A stretch of DNA of 64,000 bases from Paraburkholderia acidipaludis NBRC 101816 (GTDB taxonomy: Bacteria; Pseudomonadota; Gammaproteobacteria; Burkholderiales; Burkholderiaceae): assembly GCF_000684975.1 (NCBI RefSeq), contig NZ_BAXZ01000004.1, forward strand, positions 310,001 through 374,000, in the 5' to 3' direction. The position numbers and the translations under genes were made by a program. Positions 25,285 to 33,932 of the stretch are shown in pieces; the first letter of the stretch is position 1; every line of letters starts with the position of its first letter. The notes beneath the pieces are model-generated. The model searched no databases. It saw only the letters and a program-made list of their open reading frames with translations, and was not told the DNA's origin.

Positions 25285-26922
25285 ATGACACGCTTCAACT
25301 GGCAAAACCCCTATCCGACCGTGCGCCAGCCGGTATTCGCGCGCAACATCGTGTCGACTTCGCATCCGCTTGCGGCGCAGGCCGGTCTGCGCATGCTCTG
25401 GAAGGGCGGTAACGCCGTCGACGCGGCTATCGCGGCGGCAGCGGCCATCACCGTGGTCGAGCCTGTTTCGTGCGGCCTGGGCGGCGACGCCTTTGCGCTC
25501 GTGTGGGACGGCACGCGCCTCCATGGCCTCAATGCCTCCGGCACGGCGCCCGCGGCGTGGAACGTCGGGTACTTTCAGAGCCGCTATGGCGAGGAAGGCG
25601 GCCGCGCGAAGCGGCCCGTACGCGGCTGGGACACCGTGACGGTGCCAGGCGTCGTCGCGGGCTGGGAAGCCTTGCATGCGAAGTTCGGCTCGCTGCCGTT
25701 TGCCGACCTCATGGCGCCCGCCATCGAGATTGCCGAGCGCGGCCATGCCGTGGCCAGCATCGTCGCACACAAGTGGCAGGCCGCGGTGCCGGAGCTGCAT
25801 AGTCAGCCGGGCTTTGCGCAAACCTTCATGCCGCACGGCCGCGCCCCCGAGGTGAGCGAGCGCGTGTGTTTCCCCGGCCATGCGGCTACGTTGCGCCGGC
25901 TTGCGCAAGAGGGGCCGCGCGCGTACTACGAAGGCGAGATCGCGGAGCGCATCGCGGCATTCTCGCGCGAGTGCGGCGGGGCGATGGCGCTGGACGATCT
26001 GCGCGGCTATTGCGCCGAATGGGTCGAGCCGATCGGCAAGGCCTACCGCGGCTACACCGTGCACGAGATTCCGCCGAACGGGCAGGGCATTGCGGCGCTT
26101 GTCGCGCTCGGCATCCTCGAGCAGTTCGATATGGCCTCGCTCCCGCTCGACAGCGTGGAAGCCCAGCATGTGCAGATCGAAGCGATGAAGCTCGCCTTCG
26201 CCGACGTCTATCGCTACGTGGCCGATCCGCGCACGATGGAGGTCACGCCCGCGCAGATGCTGGACGATGCGTACCTCAAGTCGCGCGCGAAGCTGATCGA
26301 CCCGAAGCGCGCGACGCATTTCGGCTTCGGCATGCCCAGGGCGGGCGGCACGATCTATATGTCGGCGGTGGACGAGCGCGGCATGATGGTGAGTTTCATC
26401 CAGTCGAACTACATGGGCTTTGGTTCGGGCGTGGTCGTGCCGGGCACGGGTATCGCGCTGCAGAACCGCGGCTGCGGCTTTTCGATGGATCCGGCCTCGC
26501 CTAACGCGGTGGCGGGCGGCAAGCGGCCGTTCCATACGATCATTCCGGCGTTCCTCACGCAGCAGGCGGACGGCCGTCAGGAGGCCGTAATGACTTTTGG
26601 CGTGATGGGCGGCGACATGCAGCCGCAAGGCCATCTGCAGACGGCGGTGCGCATGCTCGATTACGGCCAGCAGCCCCAGGCCGCCTGCGATGCGCCGCGC
26701 TGGAAGCTCAACCGCGATTTCACGCTCAACGTGGAATCGACCTTCGACCCCGATACCGTGCAAGCGCTGCAGGACCGCGGCCACCGCATCAAGCGCATTG
26801 ACGACCCCTACATGGACTTCGGCTCGGGCCAATTCATCTGGAAACTCGACCGTGGCGACCCGGAACGCGGCTATGTGGCCGCGAGCGATTCGCGGCGCGA
26901 CGGGCTGGCTGCGGGCTTTTGA
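25285..26922 (+). CDS. gamma-glutamyltransferase-like protein, cytoplasmic
   Basis: The 545-residue protein belongs to the gamma-glutamyltranspeptidase family, with STSHPLAAQAGLRML, GNAVDAAIAAAAAI and CGLGGDAFALVW near the N terminus. The likely processing and catalytic Thr is at about residue 356 in AGGTIYMSAVD. It would cleave gamma-glutamyl bonds such as those of glutathione. Unlike classic periplasmic enzymes, no signal peptide is present, as in YwrD-type homologues. It stands alone after a region of gene debris. Confidence 0.85.
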   Translation: MTRFNWQNPYPTVRQPVFARNIVSTSHPLAAQAGLRMLWKGGNAVDAAIAAAAAITVVEPVSCGLGGDAFALVWDGTRLHGLNASGTAPAAWNVGYFQSRYGEEGGRAKRPVRGWDTVTVPGVVAGWEALHAKFGSLPFADLMAPAIEIAERGHAVASIVAHKWQAAVPELHSQPGFAQTFMPHGRAPEVSERVCFPGHAATLRRLAQEGPRAYYEGEIAERIAAFSRECGGAMALDDLRGYCAEWVEPIGKAYRGYTVHEIPPNGQGIAALVALGILEQFDMASLPLDSVEAQHVQIEAMKLAFADVYRYVADPRTMEVTPAQMLDDAYLKSRAKLIDPKRATHFGFGMPRAGGTIYMSAVDERGMMVSFIQSNYMGFGSGVVVPGTGIALQNRGCGFSMDPASPNAVAGGKRPFHTIIPAFLTQQADGRQEAVMTFGVMGGDMQPQGHLQTAVRMLDYGQQPQAACDAPRWKLNRDFTLNVESTFDPDTVQALQDRGHRIKRIDDPYMDFGSGQFIWKLDRGDPERGYVAASDSRRDGLAAGF

Positions 26923-27109
26923 GCGAGTGTTGCCTAAATCCTTGCCTAAGCCCTTGAATCAACGGGCCAAATCGCGCGTCCAATCGTGCCGGATAGCGCC
27001 TCGCGCGCGAGTGCGCGCACGGCTGAGCGCCATGCGCAGCAGTGCTATATTCTCTCTTTCGCTGCGCAAGCGGCAATGGACTTACTGTTTGTAAGGTATT
27101 GGAGAGAAA

Positions 27110-27355
27110 ATGGCAGTCGAGTACCGTGGTTTTCGAGTCGCTGTCGATGCGAAGGCAGACGCAACAGACACGCAATGGCTGTGCAGCGCAAAGATCGAGG
27201 GGATTGCGGGAGAGGCGCAGAACGTCACGCTGCCTCCCGTCGAACTGACGATCCCCAAGCTGAAGATCGACGTGCTGATGGCGCTTTCTGCCGTCGAGCA
27301 CCGCGCGAAGGATACCGTGGACGAGTGGCACACGGCGCATCCTTCGGTGGCCTGA
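27110..27355 (+). CDS. hypothetical protein, 81 aa
   Basis: A GGAGAG box 4 nt before the ATG at 27110 supports translation. The sequence is soluble and mildly acidic, with an N-terminal beta-like part (VEYRGFRVAVDAK, WLCSAKIEG) and a C-terminal helix (VLMALSAVEHRAKDTVDEWH). No signal peptide or known domain was recognised. The region 26923-27109 before it holds no gene that I can support. Confidence 0.7.
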   Translation: MAVEYRGFRVAVDAKADATDTQWLCSAKIEGIAGEAQNVTLPPVELTIPKLKIDVLMALSAVEHRAKDTVDEWHTAHPSVA

Positions 27356-27370
27356 TTCGCGAGGCCGCTA

Positions 27371-27583
27371 TCAGACGGCTACCCAGTGCCCCGGAATCCA
27401 CTGCCAGTGATTGCCGTCCCAGCGGTAATGCCCCTTGACCCAGTGGTAGCCGGGCGCCGGCGGGGCCGGGACGACTTCCACGCGCGGCGCGGGCTCCGGC
27501 GGCCGCGCCGGTTCGACCACACACGCTGAAAGCAGCGCGGTGCACGTGAGCAGCGTGGCCGAGAGTTTCGCATTCTTCTTCAT
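27371..27583 (-). CDS. small lipoprotein with YxWxxGH repeats
   Basis: The 70-residue precursor has a lipoprotein signal ending in LLSAC (Cys at about 21), then a Pro-rich linker and two aromatic repeats, YHWVKGH and WQWIPGHW. This is the YXWXXGHW-motif family common in Burkholderiales. The mature lipoprotein would sit in the periplasm or outer membrane; its role is unknown. AAGGAG lies 8 nt before the start. Confidence 0.85.
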   Translation of the reverse strand: MKKNAKLSATLLTCTALLSACVVEPARPPEPAPRVEVVPAPPAPGYHWVKGHYRWDGNHWQWIPGHWVAV

Positions 27584-27642
27584 ACTTCGTACTCCTTGGA
27601 GTTATAAGACGGTGTATGGCTCATGCACGACGGTGTGCGTGT

Positions 27643-28833
27643 TCAGGTTCGGACCAGGCCGGTCATCGCGCCCGGCGCGCCCGCTTCGGCGAAGAGTGCG
27701 GTCGCGGTGCGGTGCGGGTCGAGTCCCAGGCTTTCGCTGGCCGCGCCTGCGATAAGCGCGTCGAGCGAGGCCGTGGGCTTGAGATCGCGTCCTTCGTAGA
27801 GATCGGTGCTGCGCAGGCCGGGCCAGTCGGCCACTACGCGTCCGCCCTTCACGGCGCCGCCCACGAGCATCGCCACCGAAGCCTGGCCGTGGTCCGTCCC
27901 GCCCGTGCCGTTGGCCGCCGCCGTGCGGCCGAACTCGGTGGCGACGAGCACCGTCGTCTTGCTCCAGTCCGCGCCCAGGCCCTCGCGCAGCGAGGCGAGC
28001 ATCGTGTCGAGCGCCTTGAGCTGGTTGGAGAGGCGCGCGTTCTGCGCGCTATGGGTGTCCCAGCCGCCCGTTTCGATCATCGCAATGCGCGGCCCGTCGG
28101 GGCGCGAGAGAAACTGTGCCGCGAGCTTGCCGAGGCTCGCCGGGTCCTGGCGCGGGCCGACGTCGCCGGCCAGTCCGCGCGCGCTCATCGCCGACGCCCA
28201 CAGCGGCGCCAGTTGCGCATCGGCCTCGTAGAGCGCCGAAACGCGCATCATCAGATCGTCGGGCGCGGTCGGCAGGGCGGAAGGCGCGTACGACGTCACG
28301 CGCGCCGGCCCGCGCAGCGCGGCCGGCACGGTCGGCGCGAGCGCGATCGCGTTTTCGCGCGTTGCGGGCATCAGGCCGACGAGCCGGTTGAGCCAACCGT
28401 CCTTCACCTGGTACGCCGCGCGTCCGCCGGTCTCCAGCACGTTCTGGCCGTCGAAATGCGAGCGGTCGCGGTACGGCGAAGCGATGGCGTGGTAGAAAAG
28501 CGCTTCGCCCGACTGGTACATCTGTGCCATCCGCGCGAGCGACGGGTGCAGCGCGAAAGTGCCGTCGAGCTTCGTTGCGCTCGCCGCGTCGATGGCGAGC
28601 GGCCCACGCAGCGTCGCATACGCGGGCTCGGCGTAGGGGACGACGATATTGAGTCCGTCCGCCGCGCCGCGCTGGATCACGAAGACGAAGCGGCGGTCCG
28701 TGGCCACGTTCGCGAAAACCATTTGCGGCGCGACGAGCATCGCACCCGCGCCGGCTGCGGCAACGCGCAGGAAACGGCGGCGCGAGAAAGCCCCGCTGCA
28801 AGCGCCGACGTTGGAATCGATACGGGAGACCAT
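27643..28833 (-). CDS. DUF1501 protein, Tat-exported
   Basis: This 396-residue protein starts with a twin-arginine signal (SRRRFLRVAAAGAGAMLVAP). The mature part has DGLNIVVPY, SHFDGQNVLETG, ETGGWDTHSAQ and TEFGRTAAANGTGGTDHG, which place it in DUF1501, a branch of the alkaline phosphatase/sulfatase fold. It should act in the periplasm, perhaps as a metal-dependent hydrolase; the substrate is unknown. A strong AGGAGGTGA box precedes the start and includes the stop of the DUF1800 gene, so the two are coupled. Confidence 0.88.
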   Translation of the reverse strand: MVSRIDSNVGACSGAFSRRRFLRVAAAGAGAMLVAPQMVFANVATDRRFVFVIQRGAADGLNIVVPYAEPAYATLRGPLAIDAASATKLDGTFALHPSLARMAQMYQSGEALFYHAIASPYRDRSHFDGQNVLETGGRAAYQVKDGWLNRLVGLMPATRENAIALAPTVPAALRGPARVTSYAPSALPTAPDDLMMRVSALYEADAQLAPLWASAMSARGLAGDVGPRQDPASLGKLAAQFLSRPDGPRIAMIETGGWDTHSAQNARLSNQLKALDTMLASLREGLGADWSKTTVLVATEFGRTAAANGTGGTDHGQASVAMLVGGAVKGGRVVADWPGLRSTDLYEGRDLKPTASLDALIAGAASESLGLDPHRTATALFAEAGAPGAMTGLVRT

Positions 28834-28838
28834 GGCGA

Positions 28839-30329
28839 TCACCTCCTCAGAAAGTCGGGCGAGACGAGCAGCAGCGCCAGCGCCGTCGGGGCGCTCTCGG
28901 CGTGCGCGACCGCCGTGGCCGTGGGCGTGCTGAGCGAGCCGGCCATCAGCGTCTGGCCCAGCGTGCGCGGGTCGATCTGGTCGCCCACGCGTGCCGCGAA
29001 GCGCTGCGCCACCTCCACGCGGCGCACGAGGGCGTCGGGCGCGGCCCAGCTCGCGGCGATGTCGTCGTAGCCGGCCGGCGAGCCGGGGCGCCAGACCGGC
29101 TGGCCAAGTTGCGTGAGCAACGGGGCGGCGTTGAGTTCGCCAGGATCGCGCCAGCCGAGGGCGCGCATCGACGAGACGGTCCATTCCCAGGGAGTCTTGA
29201 ACTTCGCGTTGACCGGCGCCCATGCCTCCGGCGATTCGACGAGCGTGCGATACACCGTCGGCAGATCGCCGCCGCTCTGCCGGAAAGCCTCGGCAAGACG
29301 GTTGGCGAGCGCGGGCGGCGGATTGTCGGCAACGAAGTGGCGCGCGAGTTGCAGGGCGATGTGGCGGCTCGTGGCGTCGGCGTGAGCAAGATCGTGCAGG
29401 ATCGCGAGCGCCTGCTCGACGCCCGGCTGAGCGTAGCTGCGCCCCATCACGGTCCGCTCGCCGGGCTCGTGCAGCGCGGGGCGGAACACAAACGCGCCGG
29501 GCGTCGCGCCTTGCGGCTGCGGGCCGCGCAAGCCCGCCACGCTCCAGCCCGTGAGGGCGCGCGCGAATTCGGTCACGTCGTCCTGCGTGTAACCGCTACG
29601 CACACCTAAGGTATGCAGCTCCATGATCTCGCGCGCGAGGTTTTCGTTGAGCCCGCGCTTCTGGGCCGGGTCGCGTGCGTCGGCGCGCAGGGCCGCCTTG
29701 CTGTCGGGGCCCACCGAGCGCGTCTGGTCCAGAAAGACCTGCATCGCCGGATGCTGCTCCACCGCGACGAGCATGTCCTCGAAGCGCCCCAGCACATGCG
29801 GCCGGATCGCCTCCATTTCGAACGCGCCCGCGAGGCCGGCCACCTGGCCTTTGTCGACGGAGACGGCGAAATGATTGGACCAGAAGTACACGAGACGGTC
29901 GACGAAGGGCGTGTCGCTCGCCAGCGCGCTCGCGAGGCGCGCGTTCACGGCGCTGCGATAGATCTCGGCGCTCTCGCGGCGGATATCGCGGTTCGCCGCC
30001 TGGCGCGCCGCCTGCTGCGACGGCGGCGATGCCGGCGACTGCGGTTGCTGCTGCTGCGGCTGCTGCGATTGTGAGGATAGCCGGGCAGGCTTCGCGGGAT
30101 CGCTGGCCGCCATGCCGGTCATGGCCTGCTCGCGCTCGGCGCCAAAGCGCTGCGCGATCGCGGCCGCGCCCGGCTGCTGGCTCCATGCGGCGGGCAGCGG
30201 CTCGTATTGGGCGAATTGCGCGAGGAGCCAGCCGCGAGGGTCGGCGGGCGGCGTTTCGTCGGCGCGCGCGCCGAGCCCGAAACGGTTCATCGCGATCGCC
30301 GCGGTGCTGATGATCGGCTGGGTTTCCAT
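28839..30329 (-). CDS. DUF1800 protein
   Basis: The 496-residue protein fits DUF1800, the usual partner of DUF1501 in bacterial genomes. Supporting features are AAIAMNRFGLGAR at the N terminus, FWSNHFAVS, GLNENLAREIMELHTLGV and DVTEFARALTGWS. A Gln/Pro-rich linker lies at about residues 86-106. No clear signal peptide is seen, so export could depend on the Tat-borne partner. The function is unknown. The stop codon lies in the Shine-Dalgarno region of the DUF1501 gene. Confidence 0.87.
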   Translation of the reverse strand: METQPIISTAAIAMNRFGLGARADETPPADPRGWLLAQFAQYEPLPAAWSQQPGAAAIAQRFGAEREQAMTGMAASDPAKPARLSSQSQQPQQQQPQSPASPPSQQAARQAANRDIRRESAEIYRSAVNARLASALASDTPFVDRLVYFWSNHFAVSVDKGQVAGLAGAFEMEAIRPHVLGRFEDMLVAVEQHPAMQVFLDQTRSVGPDSKAALRADARDPAQKRGLNENLAREIMELHTLGVRSGYTQDDVTEFARALTGWSVAGLRGPQPQGATPGAFVFRPALHEPGERTVMGRSYAQPGVEQALAILHDLAHADATSRHIALQLARHFVADNPPPALANRLAEAFRQSGGDLPTVYRTLVESPEAWAPVNAKFKTPWEWTVSSMRALGWRDPGELNAAPLLTQLGQPVWRPGSPAGYDDIAASWAAPDALVRRVEVAQRFAARVGDQIDPRTLGQTLMAGSLSTPTATAVAHAESAPTALALLLVSPDFLRR

Positions 30330-30363
30330 ACGGAGTCCTTCAGAGTGCGTCAGCGTTCTTTGT

Positions 30364-30396
30364 GCAGTGCGTACCGTCGTTAAACGGACGCACTGC
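30364..30396. repeat. hairpin between the sensor-like gene and the DUF1800 gene
   Basis: GCAGTGCGT (30364-30372) pairs with ACGCACTGC (30388-30396); inner CCGT/ACGG bases extend the stem past one bulge, leaving a small loop. It lies in the 116-bp gap inside the presumed operon. Without a T-tract it may tune expression of the DUF genes rather than terminate transcription. Confidence 0.45.
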
Positions 30397-30445
30397 GCAA
30401 ATCCGTCGCTCGTCCCCGAAGTTTTTTAGAAGCGCGGCCCCGGCA

Positions 30446-30949
30446 TCATGGCGTGCCGCTCGCCGCCTTCGGCGCTTTCGCCATCTTCGCGGCAGGCAGC
30501 CGCCACTGGCCGCGCTGCCTCAGGCCCTCGGCGAACTTCACGCGCTCTTCGGGCGTGAGCGTGGCGGCGAAGTCGGCAATGCCGCTTTCCACCTGCGCGC
30601 GCAGCGCGGAGTCGGCGGTGCGCGTGCGCGCGAGGGCGTCGTCCAGCGCGGCGCGATCCAGCTGCGGCGCGGCGAGCAGATCGAGCACCACGCGGCGATC
30701 GTCGCGGCCTTCGCGCGCATAGGGCCGGCCCTCGCGGCGCGCGTTCTTCAGCGCCGCCACGAACTGGGCCTGCCGCTCGGGCGAAAGATCGTCGGCGGCG
30801 AAGCGCAGGGCCGTGCGCTGCGCGGGCTGCACCTCGCGCGCGCCTTGCGTGGCGAACCAGCGCCACGCGCCGCCCGCGATCGCGCCGAGCAGAAAGACGT
30901 TGAGCAGTACCGATCCTGCGATCAGCACCTTCCAGCCGCGGCCGTTCAT
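30446..30949 (-). CDS. membrane-anchored periplasmic protein, Spy/CnrX-like
   Basis: The 167-residue protein has one N-terminal membrane helix (about residues 7-31) and a charged helical periplasmic part with LSPERQAQFVAAL and LTPEERVKFAEGL, as in the heavy-metal-resistance/Spy/CnrX group. No His or Cys occurs in the protein, so a role as a metal sensor by the usual ligands is doubtful; an envelope-stress sensor is an alternative. Its start overlaps the anti-sigma stop (ATGA), which fits a CnrYXH-like signalling unit. Confidence 0.7.
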   Translation of the reverse strand: MNGRGWKVLIAGSVLLNVFLLGAIAGGAWRWFATQGAREVQPAQRTALRFAADDLSPERQAQFVAALKNARREGRPYAREGRDDRRVVLDLLAAPQLDRAALDDALARTRTADSALRAQVESGIADFAATLTPEERVKFAEGLRQRGQWRLPAAKMAKAPKAASGTP

Positions 30950-31392
30950 TCGTCGCTCCAGTCGGCGCTGGACCCGCCGAAGCCCGTGCCCAGATAGCTG
31001 CTGTCGTGCGCATCGTACGCGTCGTACGATGCGTGCGGCGCACTGCCGAGCACGAAGAAGGACATCACGAGCGCGCCGGCCAGTGCGCCCGCGAGGCCGG
31101 CGCCCGCGAACGCCGCGCCGGACCACCAGAGCCGCCGCTTCGGCACCGCGGCGCGCGCGGGGGCGAGCCCGGGCGCCGTGGCGGCGATCTGCTCGACGAA
31201 CGCGCGCGTGGGCGGCGCGATCGTGTCGCGCGCGAGCCAGGCATCCAGTTCGAGGGCCTCTTCCAGCGCCGCCTGGGCCTCGGCCCGGTGCGAGCGCGCC
31301 CACGCGAGCGCATCCTCGCGTTCGTGCGGCGGCCAGCGGCGCGGATCGGCGCCATAGGCGCCTACGAGTGTGTGGAAGCGTTCGGGTGTCAT
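30946..31392 (-). CDS. probable anti-sigma factor, single-pass membrane protein
   Basis: The 148-residue protein has a cytoplasmic N-terminal region (TPERFHTLVGAYGADPRRWP), one membrane helix at about residues 90-117 and a short acidic, Ser/Gly-rich periplasmic tail. It starts inside the stop of the ECF sigma gene (ATGA) and ends inside the next start. Topology and position suit a membrane anti-sigma factor. There are no Cys residues, so it is not a zinc anti-sigma of the usual kind. Confidence 0.72.
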   Translation of the reverse strand: MTPERFHTLVGAYGADPRRWPPHEREDALAWARSHRAEAQAALEEALELDAWLARDTIAPPTRAFVEQIAATAPGLAPARAAVPKRRLWWSGAAFAGAGLAGALAGALVMSFFVLGSAPHASYDAYDAHDSSYLGTGFGGSSADWSDE

Positions 31393-32003
31393 GCTGTGTC
31401 CTTGCTTGCGCCGTCGCCGGCCAGTTGCGCGCGCAACGAGCGCCTCGCTCGCGCGAGCAGGCTCTCCAGTGCGTCGACGGATATATCCATCAGTGCCGCG
31501 GCCTCGATGTTCGACAACTCCTGATAGTAGGTGAGCACCAGCGCTTCGCGCTGGCGCACGGGCAGCGTGGCAAGCGCCTCGCGCACGCGTTCGTCGCGCA
31601 CGCGGGCGGCAAGCCGCGTTTCGGGCGCGGCATCCGGATCCGGCTCGTCCGGCAGGTCGTCCACGGGCTCTTCGCGCCGGCCGCGCAGGCGGTCGTAACA
31701 GAGGTTCAGCGCCACGCGGTGCAGCCAGGTGTCGAACTTCGCTTCGCCGGAGCGCCACTGCGGCGCCTGCTTCCAGATGCGCATGAAGGCCTCCTGGGCG
31801 ACGTCTTCGGCTTCCATGCGGTCGCCCAGCATGCGCGTGGCAAGCGCGAGCAGCCGCGGCAGCTTGTGCGTGACTAGCGTGCGGACGGCGCCCGGATCGC
31901 GCGCGCCCACCCGGGCGACGAGTTCCGCGTCGGGATCGCGCTCGCTCAAGGCACACCGGGGCGGTTCGGGCGTGGCGCGCCGGGCGTGAGCCGGGTGCGC
32001 CAT
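31389..32003 (-). CDS. ECF RNA polymerase sigma factor
   Basis: From the ATG at 32003 the protein has 204 residues. Region 2 appears as ATRMLGDRMEAEDVAQEAFM and RIWKQAPQWR, with DTWLHRVALNLCYDRLR; region 4 is LATLPVRQREALVLTYYQEL with SVDALESLLARARRSLR. It should direct transcription in response to an envelope signal passed through the anti-sigma encoded next. The start is uncertain: no clear Shine-Dalgarno precedes 32003 and the frame is open to 32219. Confidence 0.88.
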   Translation of the reverse strand: MAHPAHARRATPEPPRCALSERDPDAELVARVGARDPGAVRTLVTHKLPRLLALATRMLGDRMEAEDVAQEAFMRIWKQAPQWRSGEAKFDTWLHRVALNLCYDRLRGRREEPVDDLPDEPDPDAAPETRLAARVRDERVREALATLPVRQREALVLTYYQELSNIEAAALMDISVDALESLLARARRSLRAQLAGDGASKDTA

Positions 32004-32215
32004 CTCGTTCGGACAGGTCGTCGGGCCTGCCGCGCGTATTTCATCGTTGTCCACTCCCAGACTGAGCAGCGGCCCGGCGGCTTCGGCCCAGGCGCCTGGG
32101 CCGCGCGCGGCCATGACCCGGCCGGGCCACCGGCTCTGCTTGTGTAGGTGCCACGCGAGCCCGCCAGGCGGATCGCCACGCGTGGCGGGATCGACGGGGT
32201 CGCGAGCGTTCAGGT

Positions 32216-32320
32216 TCAATATACGACGACCGCCGGATGGTAGTAGGCGGGCCTTGCAGGGACCACGATGCAGCCGGACAGCAGGGCAGCGGTCAAGACG
32301 AGCAGCAGGAATGTTTTCAT
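32216..32320 (-). CDS. very small lipoprotein, 34 aa
   Basis: A 34-codon frame encodes a signal with hydrophobic core KTFLLLVLTAALLSGC, a classic lipobox with Cys at 17, and a 17-residue tail with PARPAYYHP. It lies 25 bp after the YxWxxGH gene on the same strand. The perfect lipobox is the evidence; the ribosome binding site is weak. Its role is unknown. Confidence 0.6.
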   Translation of the reverse strand: MKTFLLLVLTAALLSGCIVVPARPAYYHPAVVVY

Positions 32321-32345
32321 GTTCGTAGTCAGCAGCACCGCGGGC

Positions 32346-32636
32346 TTACGCCCAGTGACCCTCTACCCAGCGCCAGTTCGGGCCGCGCTGGTCCCAGTGG
32401 CCCGGTACCCAGTGGTAGCCCGGGCGCACGCGCCGCCAGTGCCCGCCGATCCAGATGTAACGCCCGTGGTCCCAGCGCCAGTGGCCCGGATCCCAGGCAA
32501 AGCCCGCGCGCGGCGGCGGCACGACTTCGGCGCGCGGCGGCGGCGGGGCGGTGACGATGACCTGGGCGACCGCGGCCGAGGTGGCGAGCGCTGCGATGGC
32601 GGCGACCGCGAGGCGCTTGAGACGGATGGTTTGCAT
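32346..32636 (-). CDS. exported YxWxxGH-repeat protein
   Basis: The 96-residue precursor has a signal peptide (cleavage likely after SAAVAQ) and four aromatic repeats, FAWDPGHW, YIWIGGHW, YHWVPGHW and WRWVEGHW. It belongs to the same motif family as the lipoprotein at 27.4 kb but lacks a lipobox; a tiny lipoprotein is encoded right behind it. The repeats may bind envelope polymers or surfaces; unproven. Confidence 0.82.
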   Translation of the reverse strand: MQTIRLKRLAVAAIAALATSAAVAQVIVTAPPPPRAEVVPPPRAGFAWDPGHWRWDHGRYIWIGGHWRRVRPGYHWVPGHWDQRGPNWRWVEGHWA

Positions 32637-32788
32637 GACTTTTTCTCCGGGTGGGGACGGGGGACAGTGTTCCGTTTTTGCTTTAACGGCCCGGCGCGCG
32701 GAATCCGTCGCGCGCCACGCAAAATTTTTTAGTCACGCGACTCCCCTTACAATAGGGACAGCTTTTTCACGGCCGGCCAGCCCAGATC

Positions 32789-33568
32789 ATGACCCGAGAC
32801 CTACGCCTCACCCTCAATGCGCGCCAGCAGGAGTTGCTCGACTGGGTGCAGCGCGACGGCTTCGTCACGGTGGACGATCTCGCGGCGCACTTCAGCGTGA
32901 CGCCGCAGACGATCCGCCGCGACGTGAACTGGCTCGCCGACATGAACCTCCTGCGCCGCTACCACGGCGGCGCGAGTCTGCCGACGAGTTCGGAGAACCT
33001 CTCGTACAGCGCGCGCCAGGGCATGTTCCATGACGAGAAGCGGCGTATCGCGGCGCTCGCGGCGAAGCACATTCCCGATCAGGCCTCGCTCTTCATCAAC
33101 CTCGGCACGACCACGGAGGAAGTGGCGCGCGCGCTGAATCACCATCGCGGCTTGCACGTCATCACGAACAATCTGAACGTGGCGAGCATGATGAGCGGCT
33201 ACCCCGAATGCGAGGTGCTGATCACGGGCGGCATCGTGCGGCCGTGGGACAAGGGCATCGTGGGCGAGCTGACCATCGACTTCATCCGCCAGTTCAAGGT
33301 GGACTACGCGATCATCGGCACCTCGGCCATCGAAACGGACGGCACGCTGCGCGACTTCGACACGCGCGAGGTGCGCGTGGCGGAGGCCATCATGCAGCAC
33401 GCGCGGACCGTTTATCTGGTGACGGATCATTCGAAAATCGGCCGGCCGGCGCTCGTGCGCCAGGGGCACCTGAGCCAGGTTCACGCGCTTTTCACCGACA
33501 AACCGCTGCCGCCCGACATGAACGAGACCATCGCAGCGGCGGGCACGCAGGTGTTCGTGGCCGAGTAG
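32789..33568 (+). CDS. glpR: glycerol-3-phosphate regulon repressor, DeoR family
   Basis: This 259-residue protein has a DeoR helix-turn-helix (GFVTVDDLAAHFSVTPQTIR) and the sensor domain with LGTTTEEVARAL and TDHSKIGRPALV. It precedes glpD in the same direction, and GlpR-like operators lie in between, so it most likely represses glpD and the genes after it until glycerol 3-phosphate binds. A TACAAT at 32748-32753 could be the -10 box of its promoter; a good -35 is not apparent. Confidence 0.9.
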   Translation: MTRDLRLTLNARQQELLDWVQRDGFVTVDDLAAHFSVTPQTIRRDVNWLADMNLLRRYHGGASLPTSSENLSYSARQGMFHDEKRRIAALAAKHIPDQASLFINLGTTTEEVARALNHHRGLHVITNNLNVASMMSGYPECEVLITGGIVRPWDKGIVGELTIDFIRQFKVDYAIIGTSAIETDGTLRDFDTREVRVAEAIMQHARTVYLVTDHSKIGRPALVRQGHLSQVHALFTDKPLPPDMNETIAAAGTQVFVAE

Positions 33569-33613
33569 AGGCTCATTAAGGGGCTGGAACGCGCCGGATG
33601 CGCGTTTCGTGTT

Positions 33614-33649
33614 CATTCGAACATCGAGGCGTCGCCATTCGAACATCGA
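33614..33649. promoter_or_regulatory. tandem GlpR-like operator sites
   Basis: CATTCGAACATCGA occurs twice, at 33614-33627 and 33636-33649, exactly 22 bp apart, which is two helical turns. The reverse complement ATGTTCGAAT fits the E. coli GlpR half-site pattern WATKYTCGWW except for the first base. They lie 46 bp after glpR and about 285 bp before glpD. Confidence 0.7.
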
Positions 33650-33858
33650 CGCCGCCTGGGCCCCACGCCAACGCGGCACGCGGCATGCTCTTTTCCAGAC
33701 TCGAACGGCGTTCCGCTGGGTCGGGTCAGAGCTTGATTCCTGCAGTCTTTTCCCGCTCAAAGACCCGCCGGCATGGGCTTGTCGCCGTTGCGCCAGGGCG
33801 GGCTTGCTGCTACCGCCGTGGGCCGAATACCTCAGGCAAACCCTAAGCAAGAACGAAC

Positions 33859-33905
33859 TTTACTTTTTCGAATTTGTTCGTTAGATTTCGTATTCGAACA
33901 TTTCG
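33859..33905. promoter_or_regulatory. GlpR-like operator cluster at the glpD promoter
   Basis: TTCG/CGAA words are dense here. The reverse complement of TTCGAACATT (33893-33902) is AATGTTCGAA, a full match to WATKYTCGWW. Further TTTCG and GTTCG words lie at 33866-33886. The cluster ends 28 bp before the glpD start, suitable for repression. The remainder of the 364-bp glpR-glpD gap shows no gene. Confidence 0.65.
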
Positions 33906-33932
33906 GGTTCGTCTTATTTTCAGGGACAGCAG

